Translations under genes and position numbers: made by a program
The notes under the pieces: generated by a model
Database searches by the model: none
What the model was told of the DNA's origin: nothing
What the model saw: the letters and a program-made list of their open reading frames with translations, nothing else
From: Acanthococcus lagerstroemiae
Taxonomy: Eukaryota > Arthropoda > Insecta > Hemiptera > Eriococcidae
Length of the DNA stretch: 64,000 bases
NCBI GenBank assembly: GCA_031841125.1
Contig: CM063111.1
Location: 40,994,955-41,058,954 of the forward strand
Reading direction: 5' to 3'
Part shown: positions 22,701 to 32,655 of the stretch, piece by piece
Numbering within the stretch: the stretch's first letter is position 1
How the letters are laid out: every line of letters begins with the position of its first letter

Positions 22701-25700
22701 TTCGTACGTTTAATTTTTCAGTTTTTTGGGAAAAGCTTTCAGAGGATTTTGGGAGGCTAGACCCTCTAAAACTCTCATTCCCCATTCCCTCTTTGAGCCT
22801 TCGCACTCCATCTTAAACAGTAATACAAAAAACAGCTACAGACTAAGTTAACTAGAAGTTACGTTTATGTTAAAGCACTTGCATCCACGGATCGAAGTTT
22901 TCGCCAAAGCTACTTGAAAATGTGAACCTATGTTTCACGCAAGTTTACCACTTAACATTCCAGAATAGAAATTTTGGATGCGTCTCTGCGAATCAGCTGT
23001 TTTCACTCTCGTGTCTTTAAAAAAAAAAAAAAAAAAAAAAAAACCGGGATTTTTTTACAAAATAATGTATGATCATGGTAATAGATGGGAAGTGTTATGC
23101 AACAGGTACTTTTGATATTCCCACGTAGACCGGTATAGTGACGTCAGAACTGATGGCATTTTCCCCTACAATTTTAAGGCAGTTTATGAAGGAAGTAGAA
23201 AATACGTAAACAACTTCGGGGAATTTCGATGAAGCTTCCAGCAGCGAGAGACATGCTAGAATATCTATACCTCAGGTAGCATACAACACCACAAGCAGAG
23301 GCAATAAGATTATCAAGTGAAAGGGTTTTGGGGATAAATCACCTGGTGTACGTGCCGTACATCACGTCTCATTCTTCAAGTAAAAATGCAAAGCAGTGGT
23401 TCTCAAACGACGATAGACATAAATGTTCTGTTTTTCCGTTCCTAAACTATAACCGACGGCCTTATATTGTAATTTTCAATCAATTTATGTAGCAAAATGA
23501 GTATCAAGGTTCAGAGAGAATTAACGTTATGTTTTTTCGATGCTAAAAATAATATTTATAGTTAATTTGTTGTTTAACGAAGCGCCAGCTTCAACTGATT
23601 ACATTTCCGAGCAATGAGCTCCGTAAAAGAAACGTGTTCAAGCCTCAGCCTTAGCAAACAGATCAATAAATGAAGACCATTTTTAATTACTGGTTCAACT
23701 TTTTTCCAGTTTATCGTAGCCCTTATCCTCATTTCTGTTACCCACGGTATCAAAAGAATTTTCTTTCGTATCAAAAAACACAAAAACAAAAGTCTTCTTT
23801 CTTTTCAATAACTTTTTCCCGATTCAGAGCTCCAATGATAAAATTTCTGACATGAGGAGGGGTGGAGCATGTTATAGATCCCTTGTGATGAAAAATTCTC
23901 ATAAAGTGAACTGAAGAACGTGTTTCAATGTTGAACAACTTAATAGAAGTTTACGCTCATACTTCATAGGTTCTGTCAGAAAACTGAAATCATCCGAGAA
24001 GAGACACGATGAGTTAGGCTGAAGGCTACAGAGCACCTGCAGCCGCAATGGCAACAAAAAGAATCATAGCGAAACTACTGTGCTTCTGCAGGATGAACTA
24101 AATTCGAAAAAAACAAGGTCAATTACTTTCACACAGCTAAGACAAGGAAGTGATGAGTCTTATTGCAGAAAAACAAAATCATTAAAAACAGACGCCCCTC
24201 TAGGATGTTATTCAGTGACCGCGTGGTTCTTATAAGCTTTATAAGGTCTGATGTAATTATTTTATGATTTTGATTTATACTTCGAAATGTTTATTTCAAC
24301 TTGTCTATAAGCTGGCCAGTTACGTGTAGCCTTGAAATAAATGTAGACGCGAGAATTAGAAAACAAAAAACTGAACATATGGTATGAGCAAGTTCGACTT
24401 ATTGGGTGGGTTTTCATTTTTATGTAATTTCAGGAAGTCTAGTTCCTGGCACCGGGTTTTTGTAATCTAGAAAGCCATGATTATTCAATACTATCACGAA
24501 TGCAGGCAAGTTTGCTGAGTGCTGCCAGCAATAATGAGTCTGGCAGAAGAGCCCCTTGACAGAAACATCCAATTGTATTTTTATTTTTTTTGTTAGAATA
24601 GGTCAAAACTAAGATAGATCTCTGCAATATACTTCCTACTCATACGCAAATTCACCCCAATTTTTTTGCATTCACTGTAACAATAATGATTTCTAAAGGG
24701 CGTTCTGTACGGTGAGCCAAAGAATCGTGCTTTTGAAATCTCTCCGGGAACTCTCTTGAAATGTGTCATTTGATGAGAGAATAACTCAGGGGCACGATTC
24801 TTGGAATCTAGTTCATGTTTTCAACCGCAATCTCTCAAAGGTAGGTGAATTTTAAGAAAATAGTACAGAATTTGAAAAATCAATTACCATAAGATTTTCA
24901 AGTATTACATTATTTTTACATAAATTGTCTCGTCTTGACAGCTCCATCCCCTCCCCTCATCGAGACACTCGATTTAGAGCCTCACTACACATAATTCACA
25001 TTTAATTATTGGAATATAGAGAATCAAACTCGATTCTTGATAAACAAGAGAGAGGAGGGAGGAATTAAGACGAATTTCCTGATGTATAGGTTAAGAAATG
25101 AAAGTGATCGAATCCCGAAATTTTATCTTAAACACTTTTGAAAGGACGTCATTAAATTTATATTACCTCCCCCCTCCTATTCTTTCACCAAATTGTACAT
25201 TTTAATAGGTTAGGTGTAATTATGTAAAAAATATGGGGAATGTGTAATCGCCCATCAGGAAAAAAAGAATTTGCACATCAAATTATCAATACATTATACA
25301 GGGTGTTCACTTTTTTCCGAGGATAAAATTCCCTGACTTTTTCAGATTTTTTCAGATTTTTCCAGTTCGGTTTCCAACTTTTTCGTAACAAATAAATTAT
25401 TTAAAAAAAAAAAAGTTCCAATTGAGTCTGACAGAGAAAATTGTACCATACTTTCACATCATAAAATTTTCTTCAAAATTCCCTGACTTTTTCGACTTTC
25501 TTTCAATATCCCCTGATGACTTTTCCCTGACTTCCAGGATTTCCAGAAAAGTGGCCACCCTATTATAGTTCGATGTAGATGTAGCCCGTTTGATCCAGTT
25601 CTTTGGCCACTAATCAGAGTTCCCCTCGGTCCTGTACTATTAAGGCGACGTCATCCGCGAACCTTCAGTTGTTGAGCCAGATCCCGTCTATCTTCAACCT

Positions 25701-28700
25701 CCTCCTCTCCAAGTTTAGGTTATGGAAGATTTCCTCCAGTAGGCAGTTGAGAAGATTTTGGGGTAGAGAGTCTCCCCGTTTTACACCTCTTTTGAATTCA
25801 AAGTATTGTCCCATTTTACCCAGACGTACCCTCCCCTTTGAAATTCTATACATTTCTTCTATTATTCTCATCAACTTCCTCGACCTTGTTTCCAGAGAGC
25901 CTCCCGTAGTGCTAGGCGCGAGATCGAATCAAAAGCTTTTTGAACGTCAAACAGCTGTATATATTCAGGTTTTCATTAAATTCGGACACCACGTTTATCA
26001 TTTTTACTCGTAGGTTCAGTTATCATAAGTGCAAAAAATTATTTCATGCCGTGATAATTAAATTATGCCGTGAATTATTTCAGCCGCGCAATTTTCTTAA
26101 TGTGATTTGATTTTCTGATAATAATGGTATTTTATAAAATTTATGAGCAAATTAAAAAATTTTTTGCTGTGAATTAATCGTTTTCCTATGGGCGATTAAA
26201 TGGGAGTAACCAAAGTTGAGGAAAAATGAGAGGATGAATAAAAGAAAAGAGAAGAGAACCGTTTGAAATTAGTTAGCAAAAAATAAAAAGAGACTTTTTA
26301 CGGATGAAAACAGAATTCACCCTGAGAGATATCGCTCCTTTGCCCCATCCTCTCCTTCGGCCCTAACTACTATGATTTATTTTATGCTACAAATAAGAGA
26401 AAATTAATGCTATCTATGTTTGCTGTGACTAATAATATAACTTTGTTATATTTCTTAAGGTCCGGTCTAGTCACCGACTGTATCAAATAATGGTGGAGCT
26501 AAAGGGTGAATGTCTTCTCCTCTGATCCTAGAAATCTGAGGAAATATTTCTTTCACACGTAACATTATTTCATTTTTATTCGGAATTTCATAGCTTTCAT
26601 TATTGAGGAATCAGAAATATTGCCTTGATTGCTGCCCCCACCCCGGTAACAGACAAATATAAGATTTTTTTTTTAATAAGTAGTGTTCTGTTCTATCTGA
26701 CCTGAGATATTTAGGCAACGATATAAGTGGACTGAAGCCACACCTTGAATTTGAGGGTAGAGTATTGCCTCTTCACCAGTGGAGACATTTTTTGTTTACC
26801 GGCTACAATTCGAAAACTAAAATGTTCCCTCCCCGGAAAGCTGAGTCATGAGAACAAAACAGGGGTATAAAAATATTGTTGTTGACAAAAATCCCCCCCC
26901 CCCCAAAAAAAAATCGGTTTTAATAGTACCATTAAAAATAAGAATATCGGAAAAAATAGATGGAGTTCAGATGTATGGTTATTGGTTCTTTTACTCGCGC
27001 ACAAATCACTACCTCTGAGCAAAACCAGTGAAAAGATCTTATAAGGGGGTCTGGTTGATCGAGTGGATAGCGCGTTGGTCTCGGAATCCAGAGATCCCGG
27101 GTTCGAGTCCACGTATCAACTCGCCAGATTTCGACCTAGGCCGGGTTTTCGGCCAGAAGGGAAGAAGGCTAAGACAGCCCGAATAGCCTCCCCGACGTCT
27201 CTGAAGTAATGCACGAAAGGGTGGATTCCAGGGCTCGGGTACTCGTATATGAGCAAAAGGAGCCACTATGGACGTTGAGGAGGTACTATCCTTCGCACGC
27301 TCAAAGTCTCAATTTTCAAAACAAAGCAAACGTCGGAGGGAGTAGTAATATACGTGATACTTATGGATGATGTAAAACTGTACTTAATTCTCGTGAAACG
27401 AGAAGTGGAGCTAAATGGAGAGGTCAGGCATCTGAAATATGTAGAATGATACAAGACTTGATTCTGATGAAATAAAGAGGAATCCAATGAGTTCATTCTG
27501 TACTAGATAGCAACGACAGTGGAACTTTCTTTTCGAGGGGAAAAAGGAAGATCAAAAGTTCTGCAAATAGGGCCTCTTCAGAAAGAGGGGGAGAGGTAAG
27601 ATCAATAGTTTGAGACTGAATTTCTAGATGAGGCAAAGCTCTCGCAAGAAAATGTAAATTCCAAGAGTGGCAAGTCACTTCCTCAACCCTTTAGTTTCAC
27701 CATTTATACATCAAATCTTTAGTGGTGGTCCATTTCCTCTGGAGATGAGGGGAGTGATTCAATATTTATTAGAAAATGAAAACTTTGGTGCTGTATTTTC
27801 TCTCGGGGGTGGAGGTAGTTTATTATATTCCCATTATACGAATCAGAGGGGAAACCAGTAAATAAATATATGAGACTAAGAAGTTATGACCCTTTTGGTC
27901 AAAAATCGCCTTCATTCTTCAAGATAAGATCAAAACACAAAAGAGGCAAGCATCTTTCGTAAAATTTTAGGGAGCCTGGAGAACATCGCCTTGTTCCGTC
28001 TAGGCAGCGAGACAGAACTTGCCAAAATTTGAATCCGCTACCTGCAACGATAAGCGCCTCCAGAAGGCAATGCGGTATTGACGTCCCCCATTAGTGGGCT
28101 TCGATAAATACCTCCAGGAGGCAGTGAGGTATTGACATCCCCCATTAGTGGACTTCAGTTGGACGGTCTAAGGGCTGATGGGCTATCCCATCCAGAAAGT
28201 TGATTTCAGTCCCACTAATAACAGATTTTCAATGTTTCCCAAATTTTTTAAGGGTGAAGTCGACTTTTTGAGAGGGCTCAGTCTCCCTAGTCCCCCTAGT
28301 CCTGTCGATGGTCCGTCTGTGGGCGTTCTCTAAAACTTCAGAAAAATACACAGTTTCATGAAAAATCTCATTAATTTTTCTCATAAAAGTCTCTGGAAGA
28401 CGCCTCCCCAAATCTGCCGGTGTAGAGGGAGAGCCTGAATGCACTTGTTTTCGTGGAGAGGTCATGCATCAGGGTTCCAACTAGTCCCTTGTATCAAGCA
28501 GTGATCAAGCTGAAATCAAAACAAATTGTTGTGTTTGTATTGCATTTCCCACTCTTCAGTTGTGTTCAGTTGCCGTTTGTTGAGCAAAGAACTCTCACCC
28601 TTTATGAAACATTCATCTCTTTCACTTCTCAACCATTTTGCTGCTCAATATCTTTAGTCTTCTTCGATATTGTCCAAAACCAAATTTACTCTCTCCCTTC

Positions 28701-29836
28701 CCCATGACGCCGTTAACTCACCTCAGATTGAGGAATTTCGGGGGATTATCTGTGAAAGATGAACAATCTTTCCTAATTCATCTTCACGTAATTTCTTGCA
28801 TTATTAGTTAAATTTCAGTACTGTTTCATCAAAGATACGACCAAGAGTGCAGATGAGGGCACTGCTCGCCTTGGTAATTCATAGTTTACCTCCTCCTAGA
28901 AAACGAGAAAACCATTGAAACGTTCCCTTCCAAAAACTTTGTTTGCCTACCCCTTAAAATTTGGTCGTGATTTTCAAGTTCGAGACCAGTGGTGACATTC
29001 AGCCTGTTCATCAGTTTTAAAATGTCCACAGATCTCGAGCCATTGATCAGTTTCAGGCTTCTCACGAGGTGCCAGTTCAATCAGACTTTTTTCTCGCTCT
29101 TCAGTCATCTACCTATATGATTGGGGTCAACGACACTGACAGACTTCGGGGGACAAGTCTGAGAGAGACTCACTTCGAAAAAGAAGCGAAATGATATGTT
29201 TCGTAAAACAATGAATATTTTTGAACATTTAGGGAACGTCCAGCTTTGAGAGGACTAGGTGCACTAAGCCCTTCCAGAAAGCGAACTTAGCCTGCAGAAA
29301 ATGTTGGAAAAACATTGGACATACATTACTTGAGGTTGAAATCAACTTTACAGATAAGATAGCCGCAAACCCCTAAACTTCCTAACTAAGATTCACCAAC
29401 GATCCCCGTATTTACTGGACTATATGCAGTCTCACATACCATCGGACACACATGCTCCAATTCCAACTGTTTTTTCAACCCACATACCGTACCCTTTGAC
29501 ATGTCATCATTCACCCTTTCTTTTCGAAGCCAGTTAAGCATCGTCGCTATTCACAGATCCACACCATTATAGAACTACCCGTCCAGTTCACAGCCGGCGA
29601 CAGCGATCGCCCGATAATTGTACGTACCGGTAGTAAGCCGACTTTTTCAGCCGCCTGGTCGCTTCGGTGAGGGTGGCCAAAGCCCATTTCGTGAGACTGG
29701 TAAAGGTGAACAGTATATCCGCTTCGTAAGTCGGAGGTTGTCTGGCACGGTTTTCACTCTTCTTGATTCCAACCAGCAAGTCGGAGTTCGCCACGTCTGC
29801 GACGACCCGATGGCCTCTCAATTTTTGATTGGTCAT
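16714..29836 (-). CDS. TMEM205: TMEM205-like (DUF4149) membrane protein, four exons
   Basis: Coding exons in order on the minus strand: 29628-29836, 19728-19915, 19190-19359, 16714-17007. All junctions are GT-AG and phases match (209+188+170+294 = 861 nt, 286 aa plus stop). Family signatures: FWMTFVSG at residues 126-133 followed by LARHAFGDVQKILFP, and near the C-terminus IEKSAGIGQEVG and FRRVHMYTAMGNILA before a last membrane segment. Hydrophobic segments lie around residues 80-96, 104-133, 145-170, 185-210 and 250-275. The human relative is 189 aa; the extra N-terminal 100 residues here come mainly from exon 1. Function in insects is not established; human TMEM205 is linked to vesicle traffic and cisplatin resistance. 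The chosen ATG (29834-29836, AAAATGACC) is the one nearest the conserved part; an in-frame ATG farther upstream, around 30043, would lengthen the N-terminus. Confidence 0.88.
17959..18210. mobile_element. Foldback element with GGACGCTGTTAAGCGAGAC ends, copy 1
   Basis: Ends GGACGCTGTTAAGCGAGAC and the inverted CTGTCTCACTTAACAGTGTTC bound 252 bp inside intron 3 of the TMEM205-like gene. The interior word gattcgaagttcaagagcca is shared with the adjacent copy at 18232-18660. Confidence 0.7.
18232..18660. mobile_element. Foldback element, copy 2 of the same family
   Basis: Begins GGACGCTATTCAGC (degenerate) and ends ACGCTTAACAGTGTCC. Its left half is a direct repeat of the interior of copy 1, with the same order of 'ttcgaagttcaagagcca', 'agcgtttactgataag' and 'tacgctctttcc'. 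The right half adds an AT-rich segment. The two copies lie 21 bp apart. Confidence 0.65.
19920..20105. repeat. Two-copy 92-bp tandem duplication beside a splice acceptor
   Basis: Copies 19921-20012 and 20013-20103 share 'cattaa', 'tttacat' and 'gatatttgagaag' in register. The first copy abuts the acceptor of TMEM205-like exon 2 (CAG at 19916-19918), so it supplies the presumed branch-point region. Confidence 0.65.
20901..21149. mobile_element. hAT-type MITE, CAGTGGTGGATC family, copy 1
   Basis: Terminal repeats CAGTGGTGGATCTA and TAGATCCGCCACTG. It is flanked by a perfect 8-bp target duplication aatttaat (20893-20900 and 21150-21157), diagnostic of hAT transposition. Non-coding, 249 bp. A close relative lies at 55726-55995. 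Confidence 0.88.
21158..25298. other. TMEM205-like intron 1, left part: no gene seen
   Basis: AT-rich intronic sequence with no frame showing a recognisable domain. A poly(A) run lies at about 23019-23043, possibly the tail of an old retrotransposed copy. Confidence 0.4.
25299..25562. mobile_element. MITE with CAGGGTG ends, relative of 4447-4825
   Basis: Left end CAGGGTGTTCACTTTT, right end AAAAGTGGCCACCCTA, flanked by ttata (25294-25298 and 25563-25567), again a 5-bp duplication. The interior carries several 'ccctgactttttc' words, matching the 'gtcaggga' words of the first copy. 264 bp, non-coding. Confidence 0.78.
25610..25955 (-). pseudogene. LINE reverse-transcriptase fragment
   Basis: Minus-strand translation gives reverse-transcriptase motifs in order. 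Motif A is FDVQKAFDS (near 25920-25950). After a frameshift comes EFKRGVKRGDSLPQNLLNC (motif B), then the catalytic RFADDVALI (near 25645). At least one stop and one frame change break it. The motif style resembles RTE/BovB-like non-LTR elements; the clade is an inference. It lies in intron 1 of the TMEM205-like gene, in the same orientation as that gene. Confidence 0.82.
27045..27241 (+). mobile_element. tRNA-derived SINE, full-length copy
   Basis: Starts ggggtctggttgatcgagtgg (A-box region), with the B box gggttcgagtcc about 50 bp later. It then runs through gacctaggccgggtt, ggctaagacagccc, cgacgtctct and ccagggctcggg. Body and head match the antisense copy at 10863-11060. No poly(A) tail is evident. 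The tRNA fold is degenerate, so it is not a working tRNA gene. Confidence 0.82.
28057..28164. repeat. 54-bp tandem duplication
   Basis: Two adjacent copies (from 28057 and 28111) share cctccag-aggca, ggtattgac, tcccccattagtgg and cttc. Nothing else is recognised in the surrounding 27242-29580 stretch of intron 1. Confidence 0.7.
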
Positions 29837-30699
29837 TTTGAAAACGACGGATCGGAAGAATTTCAGATACTCGACGATAGGAACACTCGTTGACGAGTAG
29901 AGACTCGAGCACGTTAATTCACACGAGCGATAGTCGCGGTAAGCACCTTCGCGAAACGCGTAATGAACGTAACTGAACTGAGCCACAACTGAAACTGTGA
30001 GACTGTGAACTGTAGGACTGAACGCGTGAGAGTGCCGCGACATGCTCGATCGCGTAGTCGACCTCAGATGCTGAAAACATGCCCACAAAGCATGGTGTGT
30101 ACTTAGGGTCGTATAGGGGACAAGGCACGAACCAGATACATGGACTCAGACACGTACGCTTTTTTCTCTCCGTTCCTTTCCCATTCATTCTGTTTTTTCT
30201 CATTCTCCTTTCTGCTTTTTTTTTTTTCATTATTCTGTCAGCTGTGTTTTCTACTCGGTGCCGAAAAACGATTAAGAACGAGGTGTGACCCCCCGCCCTC
30301 ATTTTTATCTAATGTTCTGTCGTCCGTGTTCCTTTGAAAAGATCGGACGAGTGCGATTAGATCAGCGCCGGCGACACAGCCCGCTGAGATATCAGGAATC
30401 GGTCTCGAATACTCCAGTCAGTTCTGTAGGCGACTAAGCGAGTGGAAGCGATACTGTGGCTCCGGGTCCGGGGAGTCAGTTATGCTGTTTTGCCAGCGTG
30501 TTCAGCAGAAAATGTTCACTAATTCTAAATTTCGCTGAAAATTACATAACGGTGGAGGTGGTTCGGCTTGATGCCAAAAGTGGTCCTAAAAGTGCTGTTT
30601 CTAGAAGATGGAGGGGTTTTAATTAGGTACTACGTAAGGTGTACGATTACCGACCGGAAGCACATCGATGGGTGATCGCGGAAATCAACTTGGCGAAGT
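29837..30699. promoter_or_regulatory. CpG-rich, probably bidirectional promoter region
   Basis: Sequence between the TMEM205-like ATG (29836, minus) and a candidate plus-strand ATG (30700). It is richer in CpG than the surrounding DNA. Arthropod initiator-like TCAGTT words occur on the minus strand near 29960-29985 and on the plus strand near 30417 and 30476. A T-rich tract lies at about 30160-30235. Start sites cannot be fixed from sequence alone. Confidence 0.45.
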
Positions 30700-30799
30700 A
30701 TGAGGATGCATTTTGGCATCGAGAAGAACCCGGAGATAGGTTTCAAGGCGAACGAGTTGACATTTTCGTGCTCGGGGGGTGCAGTCACTCAGTTGCAAC
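30700..30799 (+). CDS. Possible first coding exon of an unidentified plus-strand gene
   Basis: ATG at 30700 (a second in-frame ATG at 30706) opens 33 codons plus one base and ends at a good donor (CAAC then GTAAGC at 30800). An in-frame TGA lies 27 nt upstream, which fits a true start. The peptide (MRMHFGIEKNPEIGFKANEL and on) uses varied codons like the host exons and lies just downstream of a CpG-rich region. I do not recognise the protein and found no following exon in this window, so the next intron would exceed 33 kb or the exon is false. Confidence 0.35.
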
Positions 30800-30828
30800 G
30801 TAAGCACGTAAGGGAAGAACGAAGTTAT

Positions 30829-32000
30829 ACCGCCAGGCTGCCACTTTTAACCATGCATGAAAACAATGACATCAAAAAGTGTGTATGTAGGGAGAGAGGG
30901 CCAAAGCTTGAGTCGAAAAAAATGTGTAAAAAGTATTGTTCCTTGTTTCTGAAAGTACAGTTACCTAGCGAAAATTCTCGTAGTTCGCGTCTCTGAAGCC
31001 TTCAAGGCGCTTGCTTACCAACTTACTGAAAAGTGATCGATTTTTTTTTTTAGTGAGGGCATAGGAGTAATTACAAATGATATATCGTTCTTCCCATTTT
31101 TCTTTCTGGGGGGGGGGGGTAAAGATTTATGTCAACAATGGAAAAAAATGTTATGTTTCGGAAAGCACAGTTAACTAGCAACAATTCTCGTAGTTCTTAC
31201 CGCCAGGCTGCCACTTTTAACCATGGAAACAGTGACATCAAAAGTTTTTTTCTGCGTGTGTATGTGGGGAGGGGGCACAAAAATTTAAGTCGACATTTCA
31301 AAAAGTAGTGTTTCTGTTTCTGAAAGCACAGTTAGCTAGCGAAAATTCTCGTAGTTCTCGCGTCTGTGAAGCCTTCAAGGCGCCTTCTTACCAACTTACT
31401 GAAGAAATGTTTGGATTTTTTTCTCATATTTTCTTAATGAGCGGATAGGAATGATTACAAATATGGTACCTCCCCTTTTTGGGGGGAGGAGGGCAAAATA
31501 TGTGTCAACGATGAAAAAACAATTTTAATGTTTTGGAAAGCACAGTTGACTAGCGAAAATTCTCGTAGTTTACCGCCAGGCCGGCACTTTTAACCATGGA
31601 AATAGTGACATCAAAAGGTTTTTTCTGCGCGTGTATATGGGGAGAGAGCACAAAAATTTAAGTCGACAATAAAAAATGTTTAAAGGTAGTGTTCTTATTT
31701 CTGAAAGCACAGTTTAGCTAGCGAAAATTCTCGTAGTTCTCGCGTCTCTGAAGCCTTGAAGGCGCCTTCTTACCAACTTACTGAAAAAATGTTTGGATTT
31801 TTTTGTTTCATATTTTCTTAATGAAGGGATAGGAATGATTACAAATGATATATGGCACTTCCCATTTTTTCGTGCGGGTGGAGGGACAAAAATTCAAATC
31901 AACAATCAAAATGACGTTTAAAAAGGTACCTAGTGTTCTTGTTCTTGAAAGCGGGGAGTTAGTAAGCGAAAATTTTCGTAATTCTCGAGGGCGCATTTTT
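30829..32000 (+). repeat. Tandem array, about 370-bp unit, three copies
   Basis: Units start at 30829, 31199 and 31572, each with 'accgccagg..g.cacttttaaccatg'. Each has two internal copies of 'agcgaaaattctcgtagtt' (for example 30967 and 31177), so the unit is itself a diverged dimer. 'gaagcctt.aaggcgc' and 'ttaccaacttactgaa' recur in step. The third unit fades near 32000. One unit holds a 12-G run (31108-31119). Confidence 0.85.
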
Positions 32001-32395
32001 ACCAATTTCCTTAAAAATGTTTGTAGTAGCCGAGGCTGTTGCAATCGCTTTTTTTTCTCTGAACTTTTTAGTTAGTGTGATCTGGGTCACAGATCAGTTC
32101 ATGCGTGGGTTTTCGGTAGTGTTCATTGATTCGAGTCACAGTTCAGTACAAATATACGGCTGCGTGTTGTCCGAGCGTTACTTCTCAAAATTTAGTTCAG
32201 TGGTTGACATTTTATGGAAATTTAGTTTTTAGACTACTTGATCAGAAAGGCAATGTTCACGATGGTGCTTTACGGACGACAAGAAGCGGCTATCATTCAT
32301 GCATCGAGTGCTAACGAAACCTATGACTGTGTAAAGTAAACGTCCCTCAATGTAAAGCGTTTTACATGAAAAAATTGCTGGCCAATAATATCATA

Positions 32396-32477
32396 TCGGG
32401 GAATCGAACCCGCGTCCATTGAAACATTTGACTGAAATGCAGCGATCGTCTCTAACCACTCGGCCACGGAGCGGATC
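32396..32477 (-). pseudogene. tRNA-like sequence (SINE head or tRNA pseudogene)
   Basis: On the minus strand: CGTGGCCGAGTGGTTAGAG (A box, as in Ser/Leu tRNAs) and GCGGGTTCGATTCCCCG (T arm with B box), separated by the length expected of a long variable arm. The acceptor ends do not pair and the anticodon arm is irregular, so a functional tRNA is unlikely. Confidence 0.5.
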
Positions 32478-32655
32478 AAGAGTGACTCTTGGTGTGTAAT
32501 ATACTATTTCTTCCAGCCATGTGCTCATTGATATTGATCTTAGCAGGCGTCTTATTGCTGCGCGACTGCAGTCTGCAGCCGTGTTGTTAATAGAAATTTC
32601 CATGGAAATTAATTTAATTTTTTTTCTCGTCTTTCTTTTTCTTCCTTATTCTTTA

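Noticed and set aside
27045..27125. Functional tRNA gene
   Set aside because: A and B boxes are present but the cloverleaf stems are poor and the sequence continues into a body shared with other copies, so it is a SINE head.
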